Shown in pieces: positions 35,422 to 43,995 of a stretch of 64,000 nucleotides of DNA (the stretch's first letter is position 1; each line of letters opens with the position of its first letter). The position numbers and the translations under genes were made by a program. Below the pieces are notes generated by a model that did not search any database, was not told the DNA's origin, and was given only the letters and a program-made list of their open reading frames with translations. Source of the DNA: a bacterium (GTDB lineage Bacteria > Cyanobacteriota > Vampirovibrionia > Gastranaerophilales > Gastranaerophilaceae); assembly GCA_017396695.1 (NCBI GenBank), contig JAFQLC010000018.1:248001-312000 (forward strand), given 5' to 3'.

Positions 35422-37725
35422 ATGTCTAACGAATCACTTCAAAAATTAATAAAAAATGTAAATTTTGATTATGCTTCAAAATTTGATAAAAAGGCAATGG
35501 CTACATTGTCTTTTTTGCCCGTCAAATTAAAAGGTGAAACATTTTACTTTGCGATTTCAGAAAATTCAGATAAAAAACAAATAACAGATTATGCAACTCC
35601 GATAATAAATAAAAAAATTGGTTTTGTTGTTTTGCCAGATTTTGATGAATTTTTTGAAATGTACAACAAAGTATTAAATGAAAAAACTTCGAAAGAACAA
35701 ACTCACCCTGAAAATAAACCTATTGTTCCTGAAGCAGTTAAAGAACAAGAGGAAATTTCTTTTGAGGAATCTGACGAAGATTTAATCAATCTTGATGAAG
35801 GTGATGCAATTGAACTTGACGAAGGTGAGCATTTTGAAATAGTTGACGAAACAAAAAAAGAACAAAAAGAATATGCAGAACCAAAGCCTGCGCAAGGCGC
35901 ACAACAACCTTTAGCAGAAGCTCAACCTCAACTTCCAATTGCAAATGAAGATTCTTCACATGTAAATAAAGTTGCAGCTTCAGTTAAAAACGCAGGCGGC
36001 AAAAAGCTTGGTGAAATCTTAATTGAAAGTGGCTTGATTACAGAGGCTCAACTTTCAATGGCACTTGTTGAGGCAAAAGCGCTTGATGTTCCGCTTGGCT
36101 CTGCGCTTGTTAAATTGAATTATGTTTCAATTGAAGACTTGAAAGATGCTTTGAGTATCCAACAAGGCGTTCAAATGGCATCTGAAGAGCAAATTAAAGC
36201 CGAGGGCGATAGTTCTTCTGCAATTTTACCTGAGGCATTTATTAAGACAAATAAGGTCATTCCTATTTCGTCAAAAAATAATAAGTTAGTAATCGGTATG
36301 GTAAACCCTGGAGATACTGCAACCATCAATGAAGTTGTGTATTTAACAGGTATGGCGCCAACCGTTATGATGATTACTCACTTTGAGTTTGAAAAATATA
36401 TTGAGCAATTCTATGGTTCAAGCTCAAAAAATGCTGCTTCTGAAATTTTGGCGCAAATTAATACAGCAGAAGAAGATATTGAACCTGAAGACAACCTCTT
36501 TGACCAAGTTAGCAAAGATATTGAAGACGCAACTGGTGTTGTTCCAAAAATCGTTAATAAAATTGTAACTATGGGCATTGACCAAAGAGCGAGTGACATA
36601 CACATTGAACCTCGTTTTGATGGTTACGTTGTTAGATTTCGTTGCGATGGTATTTTGAAAGAGGTTATGAGAATACCTGAGCAAATCAGAAAAAGTCTTG
36701 TTTCTCGTTTCAAAGTTATGTCTAGAATGAACATCGCTGAACACAGACGTCCTCAAGACGGTAACTTTGGTATTAAATATAACAATAAAAAGTACGATTT
36801 CCGTATTAACACTTTGCCTGTTGATGGCAAAGAGAAGGTTGTAATAAGAATTTTGGCGCCTGCGGCGTCACTTTCTGCAACAAAAACAGAAATTAATATT
36901 CCTGGTATGTTGCCTGAACAACTTCAGCTTGTTAAGGACATGGTAACGGCTCCTAACGGAATTATCTTGACATCAGGACCTACTGGTTCAGGTAAAACAA
37001 CAACTCTTTATTCGCTAATTAAATCTCTAAACGATGTTACTGTGAATATTACGACGATTGAAGACCCTGTCGAAATTAGACTTGAAGGGATTAACCAATC
37101 TGCAACAAACGCAAAAGCGGGAATTACATTTGCTGCTTGTATGAGAGCAATATTAAGACAAGACCCTGATATTATCCTTGTCGGCGAAATCCGTGACTTT
37201 GAAACGCTTGAAACTGCAATTTCAGCAGCTCTTACGGGTCACTTAGTATTGAGTACAGTCCACACAAACTCTGCAGCTGCAACCGTTACAAGGCTTATCG
37301 AAATGGGTGCTAAAGATTATCTAGTGTCTTCAACTTTGACTGGCGTGCTTGCGCAAAGGCTTGTGAGAAAACTTTGTCCGCATTGCAAAGTGCCTTATAA
37401 ACCAACATTAGAAGAAGCGAAGAAAATTTTACGTGACCCTAAAAAGGCAGAAGAGTTTACAAACAATACAATTTACGGGCCTGGTGGTTGCGAAAAATGC
37501 CAAAATTCAGGTTATGCTGGCCGTCTTGGTTTGTATGAAGTTATGGCAATTAATAAACATATCCGTAAATTAATTGCACAAAAAGCCCATGATATCGAAA
37601 TTGAAGAATATGCAGTTAACGAAAACGGAATGTTAACCCTCCAAGATAGTTGTATTTCGCATATTAAAAATGGGTTAACAACAATAGATGAATTTGTCCG
37701 TGTTCTTGGTCTTGCAACGGATTAG
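35422..37725 (+). CDS. pilB: Type IV pilus/type II secretion assembly ATPase (PilB/GspE family)
   Basis: Hexameric motor for pilus extension. 767 aa: an N-terminal domain, an acidic Glu/Asp-rich linker (residues about 95-160), an MshEN/T2SSE_N domain (about 193-335, KLGEILIESGLITEAQL), then the ATPase: Asp/His boxes, Walker A GPTGSGKTTT (519-528), Walker B ILVGEIRDFET and a tetracysteine zinc site CPHCK...CEKCQ before GYAGRLGLYEV. The start MSNESLQKL at 35422 replaces an upstream frame inside the secretin gene. Fourth-place order pilP-secretin-pilB-pilC is typical of compact systems. Confidence 0.93.
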   Translation: MSNESLQKLIKNVNFDYASKFDKKAMATLSFLPVKLKGETFYFAISENSDKKQITDYATPIINKKIGFVVLPDFDEFFEMYNKVLNEKTSKEQTHPENKPIVPEAVKEQEEISFEESDEDLINLDEGDAIELDEGEHFEIVDETKKEQKEYAEPKPAQGAQQPLAEAQPQLPIANEDSSHVNKVAASVKNAGGKKLGEILIESGLITEAQLSMALVEAKALDVPLGSALVKLNYVSIEDLKDALSIQQGVQMASEEQIKAEGDSSSAILPEAFIKTNKVIPISSKNNKLVIGMVNPGDTATINEVVYLTGMAPTVMMITHFEFEKYIEQFYGSSSKNAASEILAQINTAEEDIEPEDNLFDQVSKDIEDATGVVPKIVNKIVTMGIDQRASDIHIEPRFDGYVVRFRCDGILKEVMRIPEQIRKSLVSRFKVMSRMNIAEHRRPQDGNFGIKYNNKKYDFRINTLPVDGKEKVVIRILAPAASLSATKTEINIPGMLPEQLQLVKDMVTAPNGIILTSGPTGSGKTTTLYSLIKSLNDVTVNITTIEDPVEIRLEGINQSATNAKAGITFAACMRAILRQDPDIILVGEIRDFETLETAISAALTGHLVLSTVHTNSAAATVTRLIEMGAKDYLVSSTLTGVLAQRLVRKLCPHCKVPYKPTLEEAKKILRDPKKAEEFTNNTIYGPGGCEKCQNSGYAGRLGLYEVMAINKHIRKLIAQKAHDIEIEEYAVNENGMLTLQDSCISHIKNGLTTIDEFVRVLGLATD

Positions 37726-37733
37726 AGGTAAAA

Positions 37734-38954
37734 ATGCCAATTTACGAATATACAGCATTTAGAAATAAAACACAGCTTGTTCAAGACAGAATTGAAGCTG
37801 ATAATTTGCAACACGCAAGAGCACTCCTTATGAAGCAAGGGCTTGTTGCTTCAAAAATTAAAGAATACGGGCTAGATGAATCAAGAAAAGCTGCGCCTAA
37901 AAAGGCAAGAGTTGGGCATATGCCAGCGCTTTCCTTGAAAGATAAAATTGACTTTACAACGAGTTTGCAGATGTTGTCTGCAACAGGTATTCCAATCATT
38001 GAAACGCTTGCGTTCGTTGAAAATAACGCAGATTCTAATTCAGTTAGAAAATGTGCGATGGAATTAAGAAAGCAAATTATCGGCGGTTCTTCTTTTGCTG
38101 AAACATTGTCAAAGCATGTAAATGTTTTTGGTCGTGTTTATGTTGGTCTTGTTGCAGCGGGGGAAGATTCAGGTGAAATGGATAAAACTTTATTCAGAAT
38201 GCTTGAACTTTTGAAAAAACAAGACGCAATTAAGAGTAAAATATCAGGCGCTATGGTTTATCCTGGCGTAATTTTATCATTTGCATTTATTGTAAGCTGC
38301 GTGTTGCTTGGTTTTGTATTCCCTGCGTTTGAGGAAATGTTCATAAACCTTGGCAAACCGCTTCCTTTAATCACTCAAATGTGTATTAACGCAGGTAAAT
38401 TTATTAAAAATTATTGGTATGTCGTAATTTTGGGAACAATCGCTTTTATAGTTGCATTTATGGCGATTATGAAAAATACAGTTACTCGTTCTTATGTTGA
38501 TATGTTTTTGCTTAAAATTCCTGTAATTAACACTATGCTTAAGTTTTCAAACTTTTCAAACTTCTTGTCAGTAATGCAGGTGGCATATGATGCAGGTATC
38601 CCAATTGTTGATTGTTTGTATCTTGCAAATTTGACAATAGAAATTCTTGTTTTGAGAAGGTCATTAGATACTGCTTCGGATATGATTAGGCAAGGTGCTC
38701 AACTTTCAACCGCCCTTAAAAAGACTGGCGAAGTTCCGAACATGATTGTATTTATGATACAAACTGGTGAGCAATCAGGTCGTTTGGGTGATTTGCTTAC
38801 ACACGCCATATATTTTATCGATAAACGACTTGATGACACAATTGACAAGTTCACAAAATTAATTGAACCTTTTATGATGCTTGTAATCGGTGGTTTGGTA
38901 ATGGTTATGGCTCTTGCACTTTATCTACCATTGTTTGGTGCTTATTTGGATTAG
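37734..38954 (+). CDS. pilC: Pilus assembly inner-membrane platform protein PilC/GspF
   Basis: 406 aa of the GspF family: two repeated cytoplasmic helical domains, each followed by membrane segments (about 168-190, 215-240 and 377-400). Family motifs include FTTSLQMLSATGIPIIETL, VAAGEDSGEMDKTL, KISGAMVYPGVI and IQTGEQSGRLGDLL, and the protein ends with a membrane helix MLVIGGLVMVMALALYLP. It lies 8 bases after pilB and directly abuts the pilin reading frame region. No retraction ATPase PilT is in the window. Confidence 0.93.
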   Translation: MPIYEYTAFRNKTQLVQDRIEADNLQHARALLMKQGLVASKIKEYGLDESRKAAPKKARVGHMPALSLKDKIDFTTSLQMLSATGIPIIETLAFVENNADSNSVRKCAMELRKQIIGGSSFAETLSKHVNVFGRVYVGLVAAGEDSGEMDKTLFRMLELLKKQDAIKSKISGAMVYPGVILSFAFIVSCVLLGFVFPAFEEMFINLGKPLPLITQMCINAGKFIKNYWYVVILGTIAFIVAFMAIMKNTVTRSYVDMFLLKIPVINTMLKFSNFSNFLSVMQVAYDAGIPIVDCLYLANLTIEILVLRRSLDTASDMIRQGAQLSTALKKTGEVPNMIVFMIQTGEQSGRLGDLLTHAIYFIDKRLDDTIDKFTKLIEPFMMLVIGGLVMVMALALYLPLFGAYLD

Positions 38955-39007
38955 TGTTGTTATATTTCAAAAAAATGTGGCAAAATATAATCAGAAACGA
39001 GGTTATT

Positions 39008-39601
39008 ATGTTTAATAAAAAAACAGCATTCACACTTGCCGAAGTTCTTTTAGTTCTTGCAATAATAGGTGTAATTGCTGCAGTTACAATTCCTGGTATT
39101 ATGCAGCAATCAAGTGAAAAGAAATTTGCAGCGTTGGCAAAAAAAACTGTATCAACGCTCCAAAATGCTATAAACTTAAAATTAGCAACAGTGCCTGTTG
39201 GCCCAGGTGATTTAGGTATGGGGCTTCTTGAGTGGCTTCTAGATGGCGAAGAAGACGGCACAAATACCTTAAAAAGCGTTCAAACAAATGCAGATTCTTC
39301 CGCAGTTCAATTCCCAGATGGTGTTTTGGTCTTTTATGGTAGTGGTAGATGCACTACTCAAACAACCAAAACAAATCTTCTTGGTTGCTCTGGCTGGTTA
39401 CGGTTTGATTTAAATGGTGCTGAACCACCAACAAGAACAAGGCTTAATAATGCTTCTGCTATGTTATCTAGTCAAATGAGCAATGCAACAGGATACGACC
39501 AGATTTATTTGAATGTGAATAATGATGGCAGAATTAGAATATATAGTAACAACCCAGGAATCCAAGAAGATATTCGTGCCAAAAAATACCTTGGCTTATA
39601 A
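39008..39601 (+). CDS. Type IV pilin-like protein
   Basis: 197 aa starting MFNKKTAFTLAEVLLVLAI: a short basic leader, then the processing site and an N-methylation-type hydrophobic helix with Glu at mature position 5 (FTLAE). The residue before the Phe is Ala, not the classical Gly, a variant seen in some bacterial phyla. The globular part contains DGVLVFYGSGRC and LLGCSGWLRFDLNG, with cysteines that could form a disulfide loop. GAGGT (38999-39003) precedes the ATG. Major or minor pilin cannot be decided. A prepilin peptidase is not in the window. Confidence 0.88.
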   Translation: MFNKKTAFTLAEVLLVLAIIGVIAAVTIPGIMQQSSEKKFAALAKKTVSTLQNAINLKLATVPVGPGDLGMGLLEWLLDGEEDGTNTLKSVQTNADSSAVQFPDGVLVFYGSGRCTTQTTKTNLLGCSGWLRFDLNGAEPPTRTRLNNASAMLSSQMSNATGYDQIYLNVNNDGRIRIYSNNPGIQEDIRAKKYLGL

Positions 39602-39641
39602 CATTTCTTAACAAAAAACACCCAAAAAATAACAAAAATTT

Positions 39642-39684
39642 AAAATCGCACATAAAAAGTATATACTCAATATGTGCGATTTTT
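39642..39684 (+). terminator. Terminator of the pilus operon
   Basis: Thirteen-base stem AAAATCGCACATA / TATGTGCGATTTT (39642-39654 and 39671-39683) with a 16-base loop and a T run. It follows the pilin gene by about 40 bases. Confidence 0.8.
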
Positions 39685-39870
39685 ACATTTCTTCAATTTT
39701 TAAATCAAATAGGCAATTTCTGAAAAGAAATTTTTTTTATTAAAGAGTAAGGAACATCAAACAAAAGAAAAATCAAAAAATTCATAAAAAGGAAGAAAAG
39801 GAAAAGTTTAAAATACTCTTAGTAATACAAAATTAGTTTACTCTCTCTTAATATCCTCGTGTTTATTTAA

Positions 39871-39898
39871 TGTTTATCGTAAGGTAAACATTTTTTTT
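39871..39898 (+). terminator. Second plus-strand terminator with GNRA-type loop
   Basis: Stem TGTTTATC / GGTAAACA (39871-39878 and 39883-39890, one G-T pair) with loop GTAA and eight T residues after it. It works on the plus strand, so it is a backup stop for pilus-operon read-through into convergent hydF. Confidence 0.7.
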
Positions 39899-39900
39899 GT

Positions 39901-41121
39901 CTATTTTTCGGGTTGTGTATCGATTTTAAAAACTTCAATTGCTCTCTCTAGTATCCCTAAGCACTTTGAAATTACGATACCATAGTTTGTGATTGGGACA
40001 TTTAATTCTTTGCATATTTTAATCCTATTTAAAATTTCTTTTCTGTTTGTCATACATGCGCCACAGTGCACAACAAGCGAATATGTTGAGACATCTGGGA
40101 AGTCGCACCCTGAAAAATGTTCAAAAATCACATTTTTGCCAGTGTATTTTTTAATTAAATTTGGAATTTTTACTCGCCCAATATCATCATCTGTTGCATG
40201 ATGCGTGCAGCTTTCAAGAATTAAAATTTTGTCATTATCTTGAAGATTATCAAGTTTATTTGCACTAGTTACAAATTCATCGATATCACCTTTTAAATTT
40301 GCAAAAAGGCAAGAAAATGAAGTGAGTAGCATATCTTGTGGAATTATTTTTTCAACAGCGCCAAACACTTGAGAGTCAACAATCACAAGTTTTGGGCGGG
40401 TGATAGAATTTTTAATTGCATATTCAAGTTCATCAATACCAACGCAAACTGCAACGCAACCCTTATCTAGCAATTCTCTTAAAATTTGAACTTGCGGAAG
40501 AATTAGTCTTCCTTTTGGCGCTGCTTTATCTAATGGAATTACAAGAATAACTAAATCGCCCTTTTGAATGTTTTCTGGAATGGCTGATACGGGGGTGTTT
40601 TTCGCATCTTCTAAAACAAGTCGCAAACTGTTTTTCAAAAGTTTTAAAAAGTCATCTCTTGTGACGTTTTTTGCGCTTGTTAAGATATATGAGTTGAAAT
40701 GTTTTTTTGCTTCTTCTAATTTTTCTTTTGATATTTTTTCTTCGTCTTGCTTGTTTATGATTAAAATTGAAGGGATTTTGAAATTTTTTATTAATTCTAA
40801 AAATTTAAAATCATCTTCTTTCAACCCTTCGCTATCGCATATAAAAAGAGCGACTTCTGCTTGCATAAGGGTTTTTTTTGTTTTTTCAACTCTTAATTTG
40901 CCAAGAGTATTAATATCGTCAAACCCTGCTGAATCAACAAGCGAAATAGCGCCAAATGGTTCAAGCTCCATTGCTTTTCGAATACTATCTGTTGTTGTTC
41001 CTTTAATATTAGAAACAATTGAAAAATCGGTGCCTAAAATAAGATTAAATATTGTAGATTTTCCTACATTTCGTCTGCCATAAATTGTTATATTTAATCT
41101 ATTCCCTTTAGTTTCACGCAA
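39901..41121 (-). CDS. hydF: [FeFe]-hydrogenase H-cluster maturation GTPase HydF
   Basis: Scaffold for the di-iron subcluster of [FeFe] hydrogenase. G domain with GRRNVGKST (residues 15-23), GTTTD (41-45), DSAG (63-66) and NKQD, a dimerisation domain with LVILVIPLDKAAPKGRLILP, and the cluster domain with ESCTHHA and HCGACM cysteines. The start is taken as TTG at 41119-41121, giving MRETKGNRLNITIYGRRN, which matches the usual MNETPRGNR start; it has AAGGA about 10 bases before it. The frame extends to 41211 but would cross the divergent promoter. HydE, HydG and the hydrogenase are not in the window. Confidence 0.93.
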   Translation of the reverse strand: MRETKGNRLNITIYGRRNVGKSTIFNLILGTDFSIVSNIKGTTTDSIRKAMELEPFGAISLVDSAGFDDINTLGKLRVEKTKKTLMQAEVALFICDSEGLKEDDFKFLELIKNFKIPSILIINKQDEEKISKEKLEEAKKHFNSYILTSAKNVTRDDFLKLLKNSLRLVLEDAKNTPVSAIPENIQKGDLVILVIPLDKAAPKGRLILPQVQILRELLDKGCVAVCVGIDELEYAIKNSITRPKLVIVDSQVFGAVEKIIPQDMLLTSFSCLFANLKGDIDEFVTSANKLDNLQDNDKILILESCTHHATDDDIGRVKIPNLIKKYTGKNVIFEHFSGCDFPDVSTYSLVVHCGACMTNRKEILNRIKICKELNVPITNYGIVISKCLGILERAIEVFKIDTQPEK

Positions 41122-41153
41122 AATGGCTATTTCCTTATTCAATGATAATGTGA

Positions 41154-41159
41154 TATAAT
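41154..41159 (+). promoter_or_regulatory. Extended -10 of the CopG-type gene
   Basis: TGATATAAT (41151-41159) is a consensus extended -10, 30 bases before the ATG at 41190. No convincing -35 is needed or seen. The region is shared with divergent hydF, only 68 bases between starts. Confidence 0.5.
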
Positions 41160-41189
41160 AATAGCATAAATTATATTGGAGAGCGAAGA

Positions 41190-41378
41190 ATGACAAGAAT
41201 TTTAGTTTCAATGCCAGATGATTTTTTGAAATCTATAGATAAAATTGCAAATATTGAACAAAGAACAAGAAGTGAACTTATAAGAGAAGCTTTGAGAAGT
41301 TATATGAGGCGCACAGGGGTACAGAACGCCGAGAAATCAGAGCGAAACGCAGATTTGTTAGAAAATTTATTACAATAA
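41190..41378 (+). CDS. CopG/ribbon-helix-helix DNA-binding protein
   Basis: 62 aa: MTRILVSMPDDFLKSIDKIA, then NIEQRTRSELIREALRSYMR, the classic RHH_1 strand-helix-helix with a polar tail. GGAGAG lies 9 bases before the ATG. Such proteins repress or autoregulate small operons, often with toxins or metals; no toxin gene is next to it. Because it is divergent from hydF it may regulate hydF, but this is inference. Followed immediately by a terminator, so it is monocistronic. Confidence 0.85.
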   Translation: MTRILVSMPDDFLKSIDKIANIEQRTRSELIREALRSYMRRTGVQNAEKSERNADLLENLLQ

Positions 41379-41384
41379 ATTAAG

Positions 41385-41411
41385 AAAATGCTCAAAAAAG
41401 AGCATTTTTTT
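41385..41411 (+). terminator. Terminator after the CopG-type gene
   Basis: Stem AAAATGCTC / GAGCATTTT (41385-41393 and 41400-41408) with loop AAAAAA and a continuing T run to 41411. The A-rich left arm makes it possibly bidirectional. Confidence 0.85.
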
Positions 41412-41454
41412 ATATTCACGGGTGTTATATGGGCAGATAATTTAAAAAACCCTC

Positions 41455-42927
41455 ATGAAAATAAATGCTGCCCACAATTTAATAAACAAAATCGATTTGA
41501 AAAAAACTGCGAAAGCGCTTTCGTGGGTTAAAAATCCTGCTAATATTGTCCCAATTGCTGCGATTGAGGGCGCAGTTATTGTTGGCAGAAGTTATAGGGG
41601 CTACAAAAGAGGCGGAAAAGACGAGCTTCGTGAAAGAGTTTTTGAAGAAACTGTATGTGGTTTATTTTGGTTATTTGGGGCAGATTTGTTGCGCAGAGGA
41701 ATAAATAAAGTTGGCGAAAAAGTTTTAGGCAACAAAATCGGAAATCTTAATGTTGATATAGGTTATGATGAACTTAGAAATCCATTTGGTTCAATCAGTA
41801 AATCTTTGCAGAAATCAACAGGTATTTTTAAAGTGGTAAGTACCATAGGAGCAGTTCTTGCAACAACAACATTTATTGGCTTTGGGCTTCCAAGAATAAA
41901 ACAAAAAATATCTAACAAATTCCGTGGTGTAGGTGCTAAAAAATCTTCAACACCAAATGCCGAGCTAGACAAAAATGCACAAAAAAATAATGCCATATCA
42001 GATAAAATAACTGCTGATAAAAATATTGCACAAGCAGAAAAAAACATTTCTTTCAAAAGCAACCTTTTGAGCAAAATGCTTCTTTTGTCACACAATATTG
42101 ATAACAATAGCGCAGTTAGATTGCTTGCAACAGATGCTGGCATTTTGACAGGTAGGGCAATGAGTTCAAGAAACCCAGATGAAGCGGTAGAATATTTGTT
42201 CAGAGACACAACAAGCAGTTATTTCTATACTTTTGCAACAGGTAATATTGTTATGCTTTTGAATTTGCTTTCAAAAAATAAAAATATTCAACCTAATGAG
42301 CTTATGGAGCTTTGCGAAGAATTGAAGAAAAAAATGCCGAAAGACATTTCTTTAGAAGAATTTGCAAAAGCAACATTCAAAAAAGATGATATTTCAAAAA
42401 AACTTGCAAGCATTCCATTTGATAAGAAAAATGTTGTTGAACTTGAAAAATTAAAAGATATTTTAACTGCAGAAGAATTTAAAAAGGCCTCAGAACTTGC
42501 AAAATTACAACCGGTGCGAGATGGGAAAGCGCTTTTAACAAAGCTTCAAGTCGAAGACATTTTCTCGTCTTCTTGGCTTTCAAACCCTGAGTTTTTAAGC
42601 AGGGCGACAAAAAGTGCAACTTGGGGCAAATCTGAAGACCCTACAAAATTTGTTTCAAGAAAGCAAATTGATAAAGCAAGAACAATTTTAGATGATTTTA
42701 CAGAAAGTATTTATAAAAATATCAAAAAGAAAAAAGATACAATAAGTTATCAAGATATTGAAAATTTTGCAAAGAAAAATATTTTGAAATCATCTCTATT
42801 TTTCTTGCTTGGCACAGCAATTTCAGTTTTTGCGCTTGCTTGGGCAATTCCAAAAATGCAAACAGAATTAACAGCAAGAAGAACTGGCAAGAACGAAAAC
42901 CCTGCTTTTGCTGAGCAAAACACTTAA
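41455..42927 (+). CDS. Unrecognised membrane protein, 490 aa
   Basis: No family recognised. Residues 1-75 contain the basic amphipathic start MKINAAHNLINKIDLKK and NIVPIAAIEGAVIVGRSYRG, then ETVCGLFWLFGADLLRRGI (about 70-88), a hydrophobic segment (about 126-146), a long polar middle rich in Asn and Lys, and a C-terminal membrane helix (about 448-468, SSLFFLLGTAISVFALAWAIP). It looks like an inner-membrane protein with large cytoplasmic or periplasmic segments. It begins the 41.4-45.1 kb block of proteins with few recognisable relatives. Function unknown. Confidence 0.55.
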   Translation: MKINAAHNLINKIDLKKTAKALSWVKNPANIVPIAAIEGAVIVGRSYRGYKRGGKDELRERVFEETVCGLFWLFGADLLRRGINKVGEKVLGNKIGNLNVDIGYDELRNPFGSISKSLQKSTGIFKVVSTIGAVLATTTFIGFGLPRIKQKISNKFRGVGAKKSSTPNAELDKNAQKNNAISDKITADKNIAQAEKNISFKSNLLSKMLLLSHNIDNNSAVRLLATDAGILTGRAMSSRNPDEAVEYLFRDTTSSYFYTFATGNIVMLLNLLSKNKNIQPNELMELCEELKKKMPKDISLEEFAKATFKKDDISKKLASIPFDKKNVVELEKLKDILTAEEFKKASELAKLQPVRDGKALLTKLQVEDIFSSSWLSNPEFLSRATKSATWGKSEDPTKFVSRKQIDKARTILDDFTESIYKNIKKKKDTISYQDIENFAKKNILKSSLFFLLGTAISVFALAWAIPKMQTELTARRTGKNENPAFAEQNT

Positions 42928-42978
42928 TTATCTTATAAGTTTTTTGGTCGAATTATTTTCTAAAATGCCAAAATAAGG

Positions 42979-42984
42979 TATAAT
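42979..42984 (+). promoter_or_regulatory. -10 box upstream of the TPR gene
   Basis: TATAAT at 42979-42984, 24 bases before the ATG at 43008, with GGAG as ribosome-binding site between. No clear -35 is visible; TTTTCT at 42956-42961 is at the right distance. Confidence 0.4.
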
Positions 42985-43007
42985 AGAATTTTCTTGGAGT
43001 TAATTTT

Positions 43008-43949
43008 ATGAGAAAATTTAAAATTATTTTGAAATTAATCATAGCCTTTTTAGTTGCACTTATTGCCATTGAAACTTATTTATTTATAGATGTTATGTCG
43101 ATAAAAAATATCGACAAGCAATTTGACAAAGCTATTGAATATTATAGAAATGGTAATTACATAAAAGCTTCTAGACATCTTGTGGGTGTTTATTCTTCGC
43201 CAATTATTGGTGAAATTGACGTTTTTTATGCCTATAGGGTTGGTCTTTTAGACGCAATTGGGGCGCACGAAAAAGCAACTTCTCTGCTTAAAAAATCTTT
43301 GGAATCGTATCCTGATAACAATCTTTTAAATGCAATGATGGGTATAAAATATTTAGATGAGAAAAATTACCCTGAAGCCGAAAAATATATTATAAAAAGT
43401 GCAACATATAATGGAATTACAACTTACACTTATTCAAAACTTGGTGAGTTTTATTCAAAATTTGATGAACCAAAAAGAGCAATTTCGGCATATAGCGAAG
43501 CGATAAAATTAGCTTCAAAATTAAAATCTGGAAAAGAAAAGCAAGCTCGCATAAATGTTGCGCGATTAGCCCGTGCAGATGCTTACAGGCAAATAGGTGA
43601 TTTTAAAAATGCTTTAAATGATTATAGTTATATATCAAAACAAAAACATAACCCTTGTATTTCTTTTGCCTATATTCATTATTCTATCTCTATTTGCAAA
43701 TATAAACTAGGGGATTACGATGGCGCTATGATTGATATAGATAAAGCTATCTCGATGAGCAAGAAGCCTTATGCTAATTATTTTCTCCAAAAATCTTATA
43801 TTTATTTTAATAAAAAAGATTACGAAAAGTTTGAGTTGTATTTCAAAAAAGCATTAGAGCTTGCTTCCCCTGAGGAAGAAAAGAATATGTTAAAAATAAA
43901 AGCAGAAATGGATGATTACAAAAAAAGCTTGAGTCAAAAAGAATCATAA
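43008..43949 (+). CDS. TPR-repeat protein with N-terminal membrane anchor
   Basis: 313 aa. An N-terminal helix (residues about 5-25, IILKLIIAFLVALIAIETYLFI) anchors the protein, and the rest is a series of tetratricopeptide repeats: FDKAIEYYRNGNYIKASRHL, YPEAEKYIIKSATY, PKRAISAYSEAIKLA, FKNALNDYSYIS, YDGAMIDIDKAISMS and YEKFELYFKKALELA. TPR proteins are protein-interaction scaffolds, often periplasmic in envelope or pilus assembly; the partner is unknown. GGAG precedes the ATG. Confidence 0.83.
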   Translation: MRKFKIILKLIIAFLVALIAIETYLFIDVMSIKNIDKQFDKAIEYYRNGNYIKASRHLVGVYSSPIIGEIDVFYAYRVGLLDAIGAHEKATSLLKKSLESYPDNNLLNAMMGIKYLDEKNYPEAEKYIIKSATYNGITTYTYSKLGEFYSKFDEPKRAISAYSEAIKLASKLKSGKEKQARINVARLARADAYRQIGDFKNALNDYSYISKQKHNPCISFAYIHYSISICKYKLGDYDGAMIDIDKAISMSKKPYANYFLQKSYIYFNKKDYEKFELYFKKALELASPEEEKNMLKIKAEMDDYKKSLSQKES

Positions 43950-43995
43950 ATAAAACTTTATAGACAAAAATTTTCTTTAGAAGTTTTCTTTTGAT

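Larger units (their letters stand above)
39602..39900. other. AT-rich intergenic region without genes
   Basis: A 299-base region between the pilin and hydF. It contains two terminator hairpins and an 18-base copy of the right-hand arm of the terminator at 45126 (CTTAATATCCTCGTGTTT at 39847-39864), and purine-rich low-complexity sequence between. I see no start codon with a reading frame and no RNA gene. Confidence 0.6.

Noticed and set aside
40568..41083. 171-codon open frame on the plus strand antisense to hydF
   Set aside because: It mirrors the hydF coding frame and has no ribosome-binding site or recognisable domain.
41122..41211. Longer hydF reaching 41211
   Set aside because: It would overlap the divergent CopG-type gene and add a hydrophobic, non-family N-terminus.
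41763..42209. 148-codon frame antisense to the 490-aa membrane protein gene
   Set aside because: Shadow of the sense gene; Ser/Leu-rich composition without domain or start signal.
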